Below are positions 50,596 through 59,400 of a stretch of 64,000 bases of DNA, piece after piece (within the stretch, counting starts at the first letter, position 1; every line of letters begins with the position of its first letter). The stretch lies in contig NZ_AFHI01000072.1 in NCBI RefSeq assembly GCF_000217935.1, forward strand, positions 62,001 to 126,000, in the 5' to 3' direction. The notes beneath the pieces were generated by a model. It had not been told where the DNA came from, did not search any database, and saw nothing but the letters and a program-made list of their open reading frames with translations. This DNA comes from Rheinheimera sp. A13L (GTDB lineage: Bacteria; Pseudomonadota; Gammaproteobacteria; Enterobacterales; Alteromonadaceae). A program made the position numbers and the translations under genes.

Positions 50596-51915
50596 ATGAA
50601 CAAGAATGCGATGATCTCAGCTATACGCCAGGTATTGCAGAAAGAACTGCAATGTCAGTACTTAGATCGTTTTAATGCTGAAGCGCGTCTGAATGAAGAT
50701 TTATATCTGGATTCAGTGTTGTTAATGCAGTTATTGCTGCATCTGGAATTGTCGCTTGGCATAGCGGTGCCCGATAGTGCTTTAAACAAAGAAGACCTCG
50801 CAACAGTGGATAGTCTGGCGCAGTTTTTATTGGGTCAGTCAACGCAAGCGCAACCTGTTGGCAATGCATCGGTTGAGCCGCAGCAGGAGTTTGACGATAT
50901 CAAGGTACACTGCTTTGTCAGTTGTCTGTGTCAGATTATTAAAGCGGATGAACGGGTCGATCACCGGCCATTTTACTTTGGCGTATGGGATGCGGAGGTG
51001 TTAATCGATGAACAGAGTCGGCTGACTTATCATGCCCCGACCTTGAATCATGATTTTTTCCGCACCTGGTTCCAGCGTATCTACGGTGTTGCCGTGAATC
51101 CCTGGTATAGGCCTGACCTGAGCAAAGCTCAAAATCTGGATATTATGCAATCACTGTTGCGGCAAAAAAGCACCACGCAGCAACTGATGGTCATGCTGGA
51201 TATGTATTTGCTACCGGAACGGGAAAACAAATTTAACCAAAACCCCTTTCCCCATTATGTCATGCTGGCCGAGACCGACGATCCATTACAGTGGTTTATG
51301 TACGATCCGGACTTTCGCTGGGAAGGTGTACAGCCAAAAGAACAGGTATTAGAGGCGGTGGCCTCAGAGGCGGTAGCCGGAGGTTATCTCTTTGATAGTA
51401 AGCAAATAAAACCTTCTGAAAATCAGGTGATTGCTGACTATTTTCTCGCTTGTATCCAGCGCCACAGCAACCCCATGACGGCCAGAGTACGGCAAGTGGT
51501 ACAGCGCCATGAAGCACAATCAGCGGATGGCCCGGACATAACTCATCTCGGTGCGGCTTTGCATCATTTACCGGTGCTGGCGATCCGTAAATACGCATAC
51601 GAGCACGGCTTCGCGTTTTTCTGGCTGGATATTGGCTTTCCTGAGCCGGAGTTTGAAGTCTGGTGTGAGGTGATCGAAGACCTGGTGAGCAGCTATAAAA
51701 AAATACAGTATCGGGCGATGAAACTCTCAACAGGGCAATTTTCTGCGACTGAGCAGACAGCACTCTTTGCACAAATATATCAGTTGCTGGATGAACAGGA
51801 CGCCAGAGAGTTTCGCATTAAAGCGCGTTTGTATCAGGTATTTGAACAGTGGCGTGACAAACATAAGTTAAGGTCCGTTGCGCCACTGGCTAACAAAGCG
51901 GAGCTGAGCCTGTGA
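50596..51915 (+). CDS. Fused aryl-carrier protein and transferase (AsbD-AsbE)
   Basis: A 439-residue fusion. Residues 1-80 are an acyl-carrier domain with the phosphopantetheine site LYLDSVLLMQLL (Ser40). After a short linker (about 82-100, Gln/Pro/Val-rich), residues 103-439 match the AsbE type (HCFVSCLCQIIKADERVDHRPFYFGVWDAEVLID, then LDMYLLPERENKFNQNPFPHYVML). In Bacillus the two are separate proteins of about 91 and 327 residues that pass dihydroxybenzoate to a spermidine amine. The sum fits this length. It begins 15 bases after asbC and overlaps asbF by four bases. Confidence 0.83.
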   Translation: MNKNAMISAIRQVLQKELQCQYLDRFNAEARLNEDLYLDSVLLMQLLLHLELSLGIAVPDSALNKEDLATVDSLAQFLLGQSTQAQPVGNASVEPQQEFDDIKVHCFVSCLCQIIKADERVDHRPFYFGVWDAEVLIDEQSRLTYHAPTLNHDFFRTWFQRIYGVAVNPWYRPDLSKAQNLDIMQSLLRQKSTTQQLMVMLDMYLLPERENKFNQNPFPHYVMLAETDDPLQWFMYDPDFRWEGVQPKEQVLEAVASEAVAGGYLFDSKQIKPSENQVIADYFLACIQRHSNPMTARVRQVVQRHEAQSADGPDITHLGAALHHLPVLAIRKYAYEHGFAFFWLDIGFPEPEFEVWCEVIEDLVSSYKKIQYRAMKLSTGQFSATEQTALFAQIYQLLDEQDAREFRIKARLYQVFEQWRDKHKLRSVAPLANKAELSL

Positions 51916-52769
51916 ATCTGTCAGTATGCACCATATCCTTTCGCCATCAGTTGATATCCATTGCTGAAATCGCCACCTTTGCACAGCGCAATCATTTTCA
52001 GGGCATTGAACTTTGGGGCGCCCATGCTAAAAACCTTGCAGAGCAGCCGCAATTCGATCAGCACTGGTTAGCAGGCTATGGCCTGAAAACCAGCATGCTA
52101 AGCGATTATCTGCCTTTGCTGGCAGAACAAGCTGCTTTGTATAGCAAGGTGCAATTATTGGCTCGTCTGGCGCGCCACTGGGGCACTCAAAAAATACGCA
52201 CTTTTGCCGGTGCAGATGGCAGTGCGGACCTGAACGAGCAGCAAAGGGACGCGCTTTTTGCAAGATTGCAACTGGTGTGTGACTGGCTGGGACCTTACGG
52301 CATCAATCTGGTGATTGAGACCCATCCCAGAACTTATGCTGATTCGGTTGCCTCTACGCTGGAGCTCTTTGCCGGTGTAGACCGCAGTAATATGCAACTT
52401 AACTTTGACGTACTGCATGTATGGGAGTCCGGTGCCGAATTGATACCGGCTTTAGAAGCGCTGCGCCCCTTGATCAACCATTTCCATTTCAAAAATATCA
52501 GTGATGCCGCCTACCTCAGCGTTTTCTCGCCCGATAATGTCTATGCTGCCGCCGGTTCAAGGGAAGGCATGGTGCCCATCTTTGAAGGTGCCGTTGACTA
52601 CGCTGGCTTCATTGATTATTTGCAACAGCACCCTGATCCAGAATTGCATAACATGGACGCTTCACTGGAGTGGTTTGGCAATCAGTGTAAAAAGGTGCTG
52701 GGACGTGACCGTTACCTGTTGCAGTTGCAACAACAACAGGCTCAACCCGTGCAGAGCAAAGCAGGATGA
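51912..52769 (+). CDS. asbF: 3-dehydroshikimate dehydratase, AsbF-like
   Basis: A 285-residue TIM-barrel enzyme of the AP-endonuclease-2/xylose-isomerase type. It opens NLSVCTISFRHQLISIAEIATFAQRNHFQGIELWGAHAKNL; metal ligands are visible in LVIETHPRTYAD (Glu), NFDVLHVWESG (Asp/His), FHFKN (His) and NMDASLEWFGNQC (Glu), the AsbF pattern. It makes 3,4-dihydroxybenzoate from 3-dehydroshikimate, which marks the product as a petrobactin-type rather than 2,3-catecholate siderophore. It overlaps the asbDE stop by four bases (ATGA) and ends the biosynthetic core. Confidence 0.88.
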   Translation: MNLSVCTISFRHQLISIAEIATFAQRNHFQGIELWGAHAKNLAEQPQFDQHWLAGYGLKTSMLSDYLPLLAEQAALYSKVQLLARLARHWGTQKIRTFAGADGSADLNEQQRDALFARLQLVCDWLGPYGINLVIETHPRTYADSVASTLELFAGVDRSNMQLNFDVLHVWESGAELIPALEALRPLINHFHFKNISDAAYLSVFSPDNVYAAAGSREGMVPIFEGAVDYAGFIDYLQQHPDPELHNMDASLEWFGNQCKKVLGRDRYLLQLQQQQAQPVQSKAG

Positions 52770-52811
52770 GTCGTTTAAATACGACCCGGTCAGAGCGAAA
52801 ACAACGCTCTG
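52770..52811 (+). other. Two small hairpins between asbF and the DUF3325 gene
   Basis: GTCGT-TTAAAT-ACGAC (52770-52785) and CAGAGCG-N7-CGCTCTG (52791-52811) lie in a 61-base gap within the operon. No U-run follows, so they look like mRNA processing or stability elements that could separate synthesis from uptake-gene levels. Confidence 0.4.
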
Positions 52812-52830
52812 TGATAAAAGGAACTTATTC

Positions 52831-53160
52831 ATGTTGATCAAATTTCTGGCACTGCAATTAATCTGGTTTGGCAGTGCTGCGTTTTATTGCAGCTCTGACA
52901 AACAGCAATTATTGAGCCGTCCCTTATCCCGGAGCTTTGCTGTCGCTGCTTTTCTGCTGGGCACAGGATGCTCAGTGATTTTACTTTCCCAGCTTTACCA
53001 TTGGTTAAGTGCCAGCTTTACCCTGTTGGTGGTACTGATGTTTTGCTGGTGCTTCCTGGCGTTTATGGCTGGGCATTGTTCAAAAGCCGCTACTGTACTG
53101 GGGGCTGGCGCCTTGCTGATGACACTGTTGGCATGGTTGGGAGGTGCTAATGTGGCTTAA
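52831..53160 (+). CDS. DUF3325-like small membrane protein
   Basis: A 109-residue, very hydrophobic protein with about three or four membrane helices (FLALQLIWFGSAAFYCSSDKQQLLSRPLS, then two long apolar stretches). The ATG at 52831 has AAAGGAAC upstream. The SSDKQQLL start and size resemble DUF3325 proteins, found beside PepSY transmembrane proteins in siderophore operons. It overlaps the next gene by 11 bases. Function not established for the family; inner-membrane iron-siderophore handling is the usual guess. Confidence 0.7.
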   Translation: MLIKFLALQLIWFGSAAFYCSSDKQQLLSRPLSRSFAVAAFLLGTGCSVILLSQLYHWLSASFTLLVVLMFCWCFLAFMAGHCSKAATVLGAGALLMTLLAWLGGANVA

Positions 53161-53410
53161 GTCTGGCGTGGCGTTGCTGGTGGGGCTGATGATCAACGCC
53201 AGCCTGATGCTGAATCTGACCTTATTGTTACCCCTTTCTATTGATGTGTTGCTGCTACTTGGTTTTGTGCTTGGCTTTATTGTCTGGGCCGCTGTAATGA
53301 CCTGGTTTTATTGCCGCGCATCGCTACGGCAGGCCCTGCGCCCTTGTGTACCTGTATTGCTGTTGTCAGTGGCGTCAAATGTGTTACTGATACTGGGAGT
53401 AAGTCAATGA
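53150..53410 (+). CDS. DUF3649-like small membrane protein
   Basis: An 86-residue integral membrane protein with three hydrophobic helices (VALLVGLMINASLMLNLTLLL; DVLLLLGFVLGFIVWAAVMTWFY; VPVLLLSVASNVLLILGV). The ATG at 53150, preceded by GGGAGG, is better than a GTG at 53144. Both ends overlap neighbouring genes (11 bases upstream; ATGA downstream), so it is co-translated with the DUF3325 and PepSY genes. Assignment to DUF3649 is by size, position and helix pattern, not a firm signature. Confidence 0.65.
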   Translation: MWLKSGVALLVGLMINASLMLNLTLLLPLSIDVLLLLGFVLGFIVWAAVMTWFYCRASLRQALRPCVPVLLLSVASNVLLILGVSQ

Positions 53411-55032
53411 AAGCTCAAACCATACGCTCGGCACTGGACGGCCATGGCTGGCTGGGGATTTTCATATCAGTACCTTTGTTTATCGTGTTCTGGGCAGGCT
53501 CCTTAACCCTGTTCTATCCCGAACTGAAAAAATGGGCCGAGCTACCACAGTTTCCGGTCGATGCGACACAGGTGGTCATGCCTGTTAATCAGGTTTTGCA
53601 GCGCACTCTGGCGCGATATCCTGTGGATACCAGCGAAACGATGTTCCTGGTGTTGCCGGATGAAAACCAGCCCTGGTATCAGTTTTACCTGCCGCAATTA
53701 CCTGATGAGCAAGGTGTCAAAACGGACATGCTGGAGCTACTGGTACACCCTGTCAGTGGAGAGGTGGTAACTGATGCAGAGCAGTTCCATTTCGCCGATT
53801 TTCTGTATAAATTGCACATTGATTTATACCTGCCAGCAGGTGACTATCTTGTTGGTTTTATCAGCCTGTTGTTTATGGTGATCATTTTCACCGGTGTGGT
53901 GGTACAACTAAAAAAGTTGTTCAGCAACTTTTTCCTCTATCGCAGCGACAAAACCCAGCGCTATCGGCTTACTGATATTCACAATGTCATTGGCGTGATC
54001 AGCCTGCCCTACAGCTTTATCTTTGCCCTGACGGGGCTGATGTTCAACCTGGGTTTGATCTCACAGCTGGTCACGCTGACTTTGGTTTATGAAGGGGACA
54101 GGCAGCGTATGTTTGCCGATGCCGGATTCGCTCGTGTCGTAGAGCAACCCTCAGGCGTAGCGCAGCAGATGCCCGATCTGGATCAGTTGATCGCCCAATG
54201 GGAAAAACAACAAAATGCGCATGCACACTCACTACGAATTGACCATTATGGCGACCAAAATGCGTTGATACGACTGATTGGGCAACACAACGACAACTTT
54301 GTGCAACGCATCGACATGATCTATAGAGTGCGGGACAGCGAGTTTCCGGCTGACATTAACCCTGCTGAACGCAACGCCTTTGCCGATGGAACCCGCTTTT
54401 TATATGCCCTGCATTTTGGTCATTTTGCCGGCGTCGATCTGCGTATTCTGTACTTTTTATTGGGTCTTGGCGTCTGCGCCATGATAGTGGCGGGCAACAT
54501 GTTGTGGCTGAACAAGTACAGTAAAAACAGGGCGGTATCTAAAAGGGTGAGCGGATTGTTGCAGGCAACCACCCTGGGTGGTTGTGTCGGCATTGTGCTG
54601 GCTACCTGTGTCGGTTTTTTGCTGGAGCGCACCCTGGCTCCGGGCTGGTTAAGCCGAACCCCACTGATTGAAGTCAGCTTTGCGGCCACCCTGTTATTCA
54701 CCATGCTGCTAGCCTGCGTTACCACAAGGGCAAAACACTTTGTGATGCAAGGCATGCTGGTTGGTGGCGTACTGTTGCTGATCACTCTGGCCTGCGATCT
54801 GCTGATGTTCGGGGCGGAAATAATGCAGTTAGCCCATAACGGCTTTGCAGAAGTGCTGGCGGTCAGCGTCAGTTTCGCGCTGGTGGCGGCTCTGTTGCTG
54901 TGGATAGCTATTCACTTCAGGCAAGCGCCTGAGCCGGCAAAAGCGAATCATATTACGCCACCCTATACAGCAGCAGCCCCTGCAGAACTCACTGCAGCAG
55001 AGAACGCCAACCAGCGCGATGGCCTGGTATAA
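53407..55032 (+). CDS. PepSY transmembrane protein, candidate siderophore reductase
   Basis: A 541-residue inner-membrane protein starting at the ATG at 53407 (overlapping the previous stop). An N-terminal helix (GWLGIFISVPLFIVFWAGSLTLFYPELKKW), a periplasmic domain, a second helix pair (YLVGFISLLFMVIIFTGVVVQL; HNVIGVISLPYSFIFALTGLMFNLGL), a second soluble part (YALHFGHFAG) and four or so C-terminal helices make the PepSY-TM pattern. Conserved histidines (HGWLG, LHIDLY, DIHNVIG, LHFGHF) suit heme or metal binding. Relatives in siderophore operons (FoxB-like) are proposed to reduce or release iron at the inner membrane. Role here is inferred. Confidence 0.85.
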   Translation: MKAQTIRSALDGHGWLGIFISVPLFIVFWAGSLTLFYPELKKWAELPQFPVDATQVVMPVNQVLQRTLARYPVDTSETMFLVLPDENQPWYQFYLPQLPDEQGVKTDMLELLVHPVSGEVVTDAEQFHFADFLYKLHIDLYLPAGDYLVGFISLLFMVIIFTGVVVQLKKLFSNFFLYRSDKTQRYRLTDIHNVIGVISLPYSFIFALTGLMFNLGLISQLVTLTLVYEGDRQRMFADAGFARVVEQPSGVAQQMPDLDQLIAQWEKQQNAHAHSLRIDHYGDQNALIRLIGQHNDNFVQRIDMIYRVRDSEFPADINPAERNAFADGTRFLYALHFGHFAGVDLRILYFLLGLGVCAMIVAGNMLWLNKYSKNRAVSKRVSGLLQATTLGGCVGIVLATCVGFLLERTLAPGWLSRTPLIEVSFAATLLFTMLLACVTTRAKHFVMQGMLVGGVLLLITLACDLLMFGAEIMQLAHNGFAEVLAVSVSFALVAALLLWIAIHFRQAPEPAKANHITPPYTAAAPAELTAAENANQRDGLV

Positions 55033-55094
55033 GCCACAGCCTAATAAGACCTGGTAGTCGAGTGTCAGGGTTAACAACATGAAAAGGAAAGTGT

Positions 55095-56183
55095 ATGTCT
55101 GCTACCAGCCAGCAGCAGCCTGATTGCAACTTAACAGGCACCGGGCGTATTGCCACTTTTGACGTCGCCAAAGGGGTGGCGGTGTTGCTGATGATTATGA
55201 TCCATGTGCTGGATTTTTACGCTTTGCCCGAAGTGCGTTTTGGCACCTTTGGTGCCACATTGAAATTTGCCGTAGGCTGGCCTGCAGCATCCATGTTTGT
55301 ATTTATCATGGGTCTGTTTATCACCTATTCGGATAGCTCAGGTTTGCGCCAGGATTTGGTGCGGGCAGCGGGCTTATTCGCCCTGGGCTATCTGCTTAAT
55401 CTGACCCGCAGTACCATACCTATGTGGTTATCAATAGAAATTGGGCTGGTATCTTATGCCGATGTTGCACCTCATACCCCATTGTCAGAATTGCTCATCG
55501 TTGACGTCTTTCAGTTTGCCGGTCTGGCCTTATTCATCTGTACATTGCTGCGGCATTATGTGCCGCTGCCGGGTTATTGGCTGATAGCAGCGCTGGCTGT
55601 TGCCCTCGTCTCCCCAATGATCTGGGATACCAGCAGCGGAAACTGGCTGCTGGATCAGGCACTGAAACTCTTTGTCGGCAATGAAAATCAGGGGGCTATG
55701 TTTCCGCTGTTTCCCTGGCTGGCTTACCCTTTGCTGGGTATGGCTATGGGGCACTGGCTGCGCCAGAGAGGAGACATTAATAATGGATTACAATCTTGTA
55801 TGTACCTTGGGTGGGTATTGATGGGGGTGGCAGCACTACTGATAACAACGAACCCGGATTACCATGTGGTGGATAATCTGCGTAGTGGGCCTGGTTTGAT
55901 TGTGTTCTTTACTGGCCTGATCATGGTGTTTTTATGGACCTGTCATGCGCTGGTAAAGCGTCTCCCGCCCCATAATCCTGGGTTGTCCGTGATACGCTTT
56001 TGGGGCGAGCGCGTCACGGCAATGTACCTGGTGCAATGGTTGTTGATTGGCTGGGGTCTTATGCTGTTTGGTTTGCAGCAAATGAACCTGGTACAAAATC
56101 TGCTGGCAATGCTGGGCGTATTGATACTGTCAGATCTGATTGTGCGTAGCTGGTATAGGTCGCAGCAAACAGCAGTTGCTTAA
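55095..56183 (+). CDS. Membrane acyltransferase-like protein (DUF1624/HGSNAT type)
   Basis: A 362-residue polytopic protein with ten or so helices. The first helix carries RIATFDVAKGVAVLLMIMIHVLDFY, the R-x-x-x-x-D...H pattern of the heparan-N-acetyltransferase/DUF1624 and acyltransferase-3 groups, and later LFPWLAYPLLGMAMGHW and ERVTAMYLVQWLLIGWG. Such proteins transfer acyl groups across the membrane. It starts 62 bases after the PepSY gene on the same strand and is the last gene of the locus in this direction. It could modify the siderophore or a receptor ligand, but this is speculation; petrobactin itself is not known to be acylated. Confidence 0.75.
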   Translation: MSATSQQQPDCNLTGTGRIATFDVAKGVAVLLMIMIHVLDFYALPEVRFGTFGATLKFAVGWPAASMFVFIMGLFITYSDSSGLRQDLVRAAGLFALGYLLNLTRSTIPMWLSIEIGLVSYADVAPHTPLSELLIVDVFQFAGLALFICTLLRHYVPLPGYWLIAALAVALVSPMIWDTSSGNWLLDQALKLFVGNENQGAMFPLFPWLAYPLLGMAMGHWLRQRGDINNGLQSCMYLGWVLMGVAALLITTNPDYHVVDNLRSGPGLIVFFTGLIMVFLWTCHALVKRLPPHNPGLSVIRFWGERVTAMYLVQWLLIGWGLMLFGLQQMNLVQNLLAMLGVLILSDLIVRSWYRSQQTAVA

Positions 56184-56255
56184 TGCAGAAGTCAACTTAT
56201 CCTGATTTGCGATCCGGTAGTGCGCCTTCTCGCTTGCTGCGCGTGAATGCTGGAT

Positions 56256-56945
56256 TTATGCAAAGCAATACCCTTTGCCATGCACTGTTACCAGTCTGTC
56301 TGGCTGCATACCTGCTTCCTCCAGCTTTTTTCGCACCCGGCTCATATGCATATCCAGACTGCGATCACAGCGGCTAAAAGGACGGCCCAGTACCGTCTGA
56401 TATAGCAATGGCTTGCTCAGTACTTGCTGTTTATTCTGCAGTAAAACCCAGAGCAGTTTGAATTGCACTGGCGTGAAGCTCAGCCTGGTACCGGCAAATT
56501 CAGCCTGTTGCGTGCTGCGATTAAGCTGAATTTGATCTACCTTCAGACTATTACCGGGTACAGAGGGCTTACTGTACCCAAAAGAGCGGCGCAGTAAAGC
56601 CTCAATCCGCACCAGCAACTCGGTAAAGTTAAAGGGTTTAGACAAACAATCGTCTGCACCACTGCTGTAGCCTTGTATACGTTCCTGTTCAGCACCTTGT
56701 GCAGTGACCATCATTACCGGAGTTTGTTTCACTTTGCGCAGCTGTTCCAGAATCGAAAAGCCGTTCATGTCGGGCTGCAATACCCCCAGTAAAATCAAAT
56801 CAAAATTCTGCTGTAGTGCAGCCACTAAACCCTGCTCCCCATCCTGGCACTGCTGGGTTTTAAAACCTTTACCCTGTAATAACTCCGCAACCTGAGCACT
56901 GAGAGTCAGGTCATCTTCAATGATTAAAATTCGGCTGGCATCCAT
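56256..56945 (-). CDS. OmpR-type response regulator lacking phosphoacceptor Asp
   Basis: A 229-residue two-domain regulator. The receiver (1-120) has the acidic pair IIEDDLTLS and the Lys in LSKPFNF, but at the phosphoacceptor position the sequence is LILLGVLQPDMNG, so Gly54 replaces the aspartate. The C-terminal winged helix (130-229) is complete (FTPVQFKLLWVLLQNKQQVLSKPLLYQTVLG...RCDRSLDMHMSRVRKKL). No sensor kinase is near. A Fur-like box precedes it and it converges on the siderophore operon, so it is probably part of that locus. It may work unphosphorylated, by dimerisation or ligand. Confidence 0.9.
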   Translation of the reverse strand: MDASRILIIEDDLTLSAQVAELLQGKGFKTQQCQDGEQGLVAALQQNFDLILLGVLQPDMNGFSILEQLRKVKQTPVMMVTAQGAEQERIQGYSSGADDCLSKPFNFTELLVRIEALLRRSFGYSKPSVPGNSLKVDQIQLNRSTQQAEFAGTRLSFTPVQFKLLWVLLQNKQQVLSKPLLYQTVLGRPFSRCDRSLDMHMSRVRKKLEEAGMQPDRLVTVHGKGYCFA

Positions 56946-56982
56946 GGTTTATAAGTTACTGGGGATCAATTCCGAACAATTT

Positions 56983-57001
56983 AATGGTAACGATTCTCAT
57001 T
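56983..57001 (-). promoter_or_regulatory. Fur-box-like site before the response regulator
   Basis: AATGGTAACGATTCTCATT differs at two positions from the common gammaproteobacterial Fur form AATGATAATGATTCTCATT. It lies 38 bases upstream of the regulator's start. The remaining roughly 170 bases to the manC stop show no gene. Confidence 0.65.
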
Positions 57002-57171
57002 TGCAAATTTATTTTTAACAAAGAGTAAACATATTCAATGCGCTCATTGTTGAACTGACGGCCATACCCGACGCTGCCGCCCAGAAGTTATTCAGGAAAA
57101 ATCTCTGAAATGGGGTAATGATCTGCTAAAACGGGGCTTAACTCCGGCTTTGCGCCTGATTTTTGATAGTG

Positions 57172-58617
57172 TCAGAGCTTTGGCTCAGCCTCAAAGTTCT
57201 GACCCGCCCTGCCATACCAATCTGAAAACCGCACTATGTCGTCCTCGCCTAAGTAAGTACCAGACTGCACTTCTATCAGTTCCAGCGGTATTTTCCCCGG
57301 ATTTTCCAGCGAATGCACTGCCCCTAAAGGCACATAAACCGATTGGTTTTCCAGCAGGTAAGTTTCCACACCATCTATAGTGACCAAAGCTGTACCTGCC
57401 ACTACTATCCAGTGTTCAGCTCTGTGATGATGCATTTGCACCGACAGCTTTTGGCCTGGATTCACCGTAATATGTTTCACCTGATGCCGGGCGCCCTGAG
57501 CCAGCGAATCACTTTTGCCCCAGGGACGATAGAGTTCGCGGTGAGTCTGATGTTCAGTGCGACCCAATTCGCTTAACCGCTGCACTATGGCTTTTACGTC
57601 CTGTGCCCGGTCTTTGGCCGCAACCAGCACTGCATCTCTGGTTTGCACCACCACCATATCCTGCACCCCCAAAGTAGCCACCAGGCCGGTTTCAGCCATC
57701 ACGTAATTATTCTGGCTGTCCAGACTCAGAACCTCGCCTTTATGTACATTGCCCTCGCTGTTTTTTTCCGAGCTATGCCATAAAGATGACCAACTGCCGA
57801 CATCGCTCCACTGTGTTTCCAAAGGCACCACCACAGCAGCATTGGTTTTTTCCATGACGGCATAATCCACAGACTCAGACGGACAGGCTAAAAATGCCTG
57901 TGGATCCACACGGATAAAATCCAGATCCGGATTTACGTCAGCCATGGCCTGCTCACAGGCAGCATGAATATCAGGTCTGTATGCGTTCAGCTCTTTCAGA
58001 TAAACACTGGCTTTAAATAAAAACATGCCACTGTTCCAGTAATAGTCACCGCTATTGATATAAGCCAGTGCAGCGTCCAGCTGTGGTTTTTCGACAAATT
58101 GCGCCACCTGATAAGCAGTGGCCTGGTTCAACTTTGTGGTTTGCCCTCTTTTGATATAGCCATAACCTGTTTCGGCGGCTACAGGCACAATACCAAAAGT
58201 GACTAACTGATCCGCTTCAGCAAACTCTGTTGCTGCAGCAACAGCCTGCTGAAAACTTTGGGTATCGCCTATCAGATGATCTGCGGCCAGTACCAGCAAC
58301 AAGGGGTCCTGACCTTTTTTAATAGCGGTAAATGCGGCCAGCGCAATAGCAGGAGCTGTATTACGGCCAGCAGGTTCCAGCACAATATTGTGATAAAGCT
58401 GATTGATTTGCCTTAACTGCTCAGCGGCCACAAACCTGTGTTCTTCATGGCAAATCACCAGCGCCCTTTGTGTATTCAGGCCTTGCAAACGATTCAGCGT
58501 AGCCTGCAGCATAGTGAAATCACCATCCAGTTTTAGAAACTGTTTTGGCATCAGTTCACGGGACATAGGCCATAGTCTGCTGCCGGAACCTCCTGCCATA
58601 ATCACAGGTAAAATCAT
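57172..58617 (-). CDS. manC: Mannose-1-phosphate guanylyltransferase / mannose-6-phosphate isomerase
   Basis: A 481-residue type II enzyme (ManC/AlgA/CpsB). The N-terminal nucleotidyltransferase begins [29 protein letters not shown], with VEKP and [10 protein letters not shown] further on. The C-terminal cupin isomerase domain (about 365-481) has [47 protein letters not shown]. It supplies GDP-mannose for surface polysaccharide. It is single here, without other capsule genes. Divergent from the solute-binding gene. Confidence 0.95.
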   Translation of the reverse strand: MILPVIMAGGSGSRLWPMSRELMPKQFLKLDGDFTMLQATLNRLQGLNTQRALVICHEEHRFVAAEQLRQINQLYHNIVLEPAGRNTAPAIALAAFTAIKKGQDPLLLVLAADHLIGDTQSFQQAVAAATEFAEADQLVTFGIVPVAAETGYGYIKRGQTTKLNQATAYQVAQFVEKPQLDAALAYINSGDYYWNSGMFLFKASVYLKELNAYRPDIHAACEQAMADVNPDLDFIRVDPQAFLACPSESVDYAVMEKTNAAVVVPLETQWSDVGSWSSLWHSSEKNSEGNVHKGEVLSLDSQNNYVMAETGLVATLGVQDMVVVQTRDAVLVAAKDRAQDVKAIVQRLSELGRTEHQTHRELYRPWGKSDSLAQGARHQVKHITVNPGQKLSVQMHHHRAEHWIVVAGTALVTIDGVETYLLENQSVYVPLGAVHSLENPGKIPLELIEVQSGTYLGEDDIVRFSDWYGRAGQNFEAEPKL

Positions 58618-58737
58618 CTGTTCTCCCTCGCTATTTTATCTTTAGTGCCGGGCGCGGCTGCTCTGATAAAACTAAAAGCTGCACTTTATCTGTTTTGCTA
58701 TAGTCAATACAAATCAGCTTCAAGGACTCTGGCTGCA

Positions 58738-59400
58738 ATGCGTCTTTTTGCCTTCTGTTTCTATTGGTTCGGCCTCTGTGCTGCGCTAGCCAGCGAGCAT
58801 GAAATTGCTGTGGGCGCTTCAAATAATTTACCTGCCGATCACCCCAGCATTGTATTGATGGATAAAGCCTATCAGCAGTTGGGTTATCAGATGACACTGA
58901 TAGTGATGCCGCTGGAACGCAGCGCCCACGAAAGCAATAAAGGCCAACTACTGGATGCTGAATTAAGTCGTACTGCGCAAGCGGCTGAAATCTTGCCAAA
59001 TATGCTCAGGGTTGAAGTGCCTATAGGCCATATCCGTATTACAGCTTTTAGCCGCGATCCAGCACTCAAAATTAATCACTGGCGGGATTTATCAGCCTTT
59101 CGTGTTGATGTATTGCGGGGCATTTATCTGGCCAGAGTGAATATGCAGGAGCAGGAATACACTGAAGTAAACTCGATTAGTCAGGCGTTACAACGGCTGT
59201 TATCCGGCCGAACTGATGTGGTGGTTGCCTTGGGGGATGAAACCGAATGGCAGCTGAAGCAGTTGGAAAACCACGGCATTTACGCTCTTGCGCCTGATTT
59301 AGCCAAAACAGAAGTTTTCCATTATGTGCATGAACGCCATGCGGCTTTAGTACCTCAACTGGAAGCCGCATTACGTCAGTTAATGCTGTCGCCTCACTAA
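58738..59400 (+). CDS. Periplasmic solute-binding-like protein (SBP family 3)
   Basis: A 220-residue exported protein starting at the ATG at 58738 (AAGGA upstream), which opens a signal peptide RLFAFCFYWFGLCAALAS. The mature part has the family-3 solute-binding layout: IAVGASNNLPADHPSIVLMDKAYQQLGYQMTLIVMPLERSAHE, then the second lobe FRVDVLRGIYLARVNMQ. It is at the short end for the family, and no ABC permease or ATPase is adjacent. Orphans like this can be sensors or enzyme-like binding proteins. Its stop overlaps that of the convergent small membrane gene by two bases. Confidence 0.78.
   Translation: MRLFAFCFYWFGLCAALASEHEIAVGASNNLPADHPSIVLMDKAYQQLGYQMTLIVMPLERSAHESNKGQLLDAELSRTAQAAEILPNMLRVEVPIGHIRITAFSRDPALKINHWRDLSAFRVDVLRGIYLARVNMQEQEYTEVNSISQALQRLLSGRTDVVVALGDETEWQLKQLENHGIYALAPDLAKTEVFHYVHERHAALVPQLEAALRQLMLSPH

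Noticed and set aside
51296-51772. 158-codon frame antisense to the AsbE-like domain
   Set aside because: Shadow of a conserved coding region, no start signals.
56183-56377. 64-codon frame after the acyltransferase gene
   Set aside because: Its second half is antisense to the regulator's conserved DNA-binding end, and no ribosome site is seen.
57040-57165. Possible gene remnant upstream of the regulator (fragments reading ELTAIPDAAAQKLFRKNL and KWGNDLLKRG)
   Set aside because: Two short frames in different phases without a recognisable family; a transposase or other relic cannot be supported from sequence alone.
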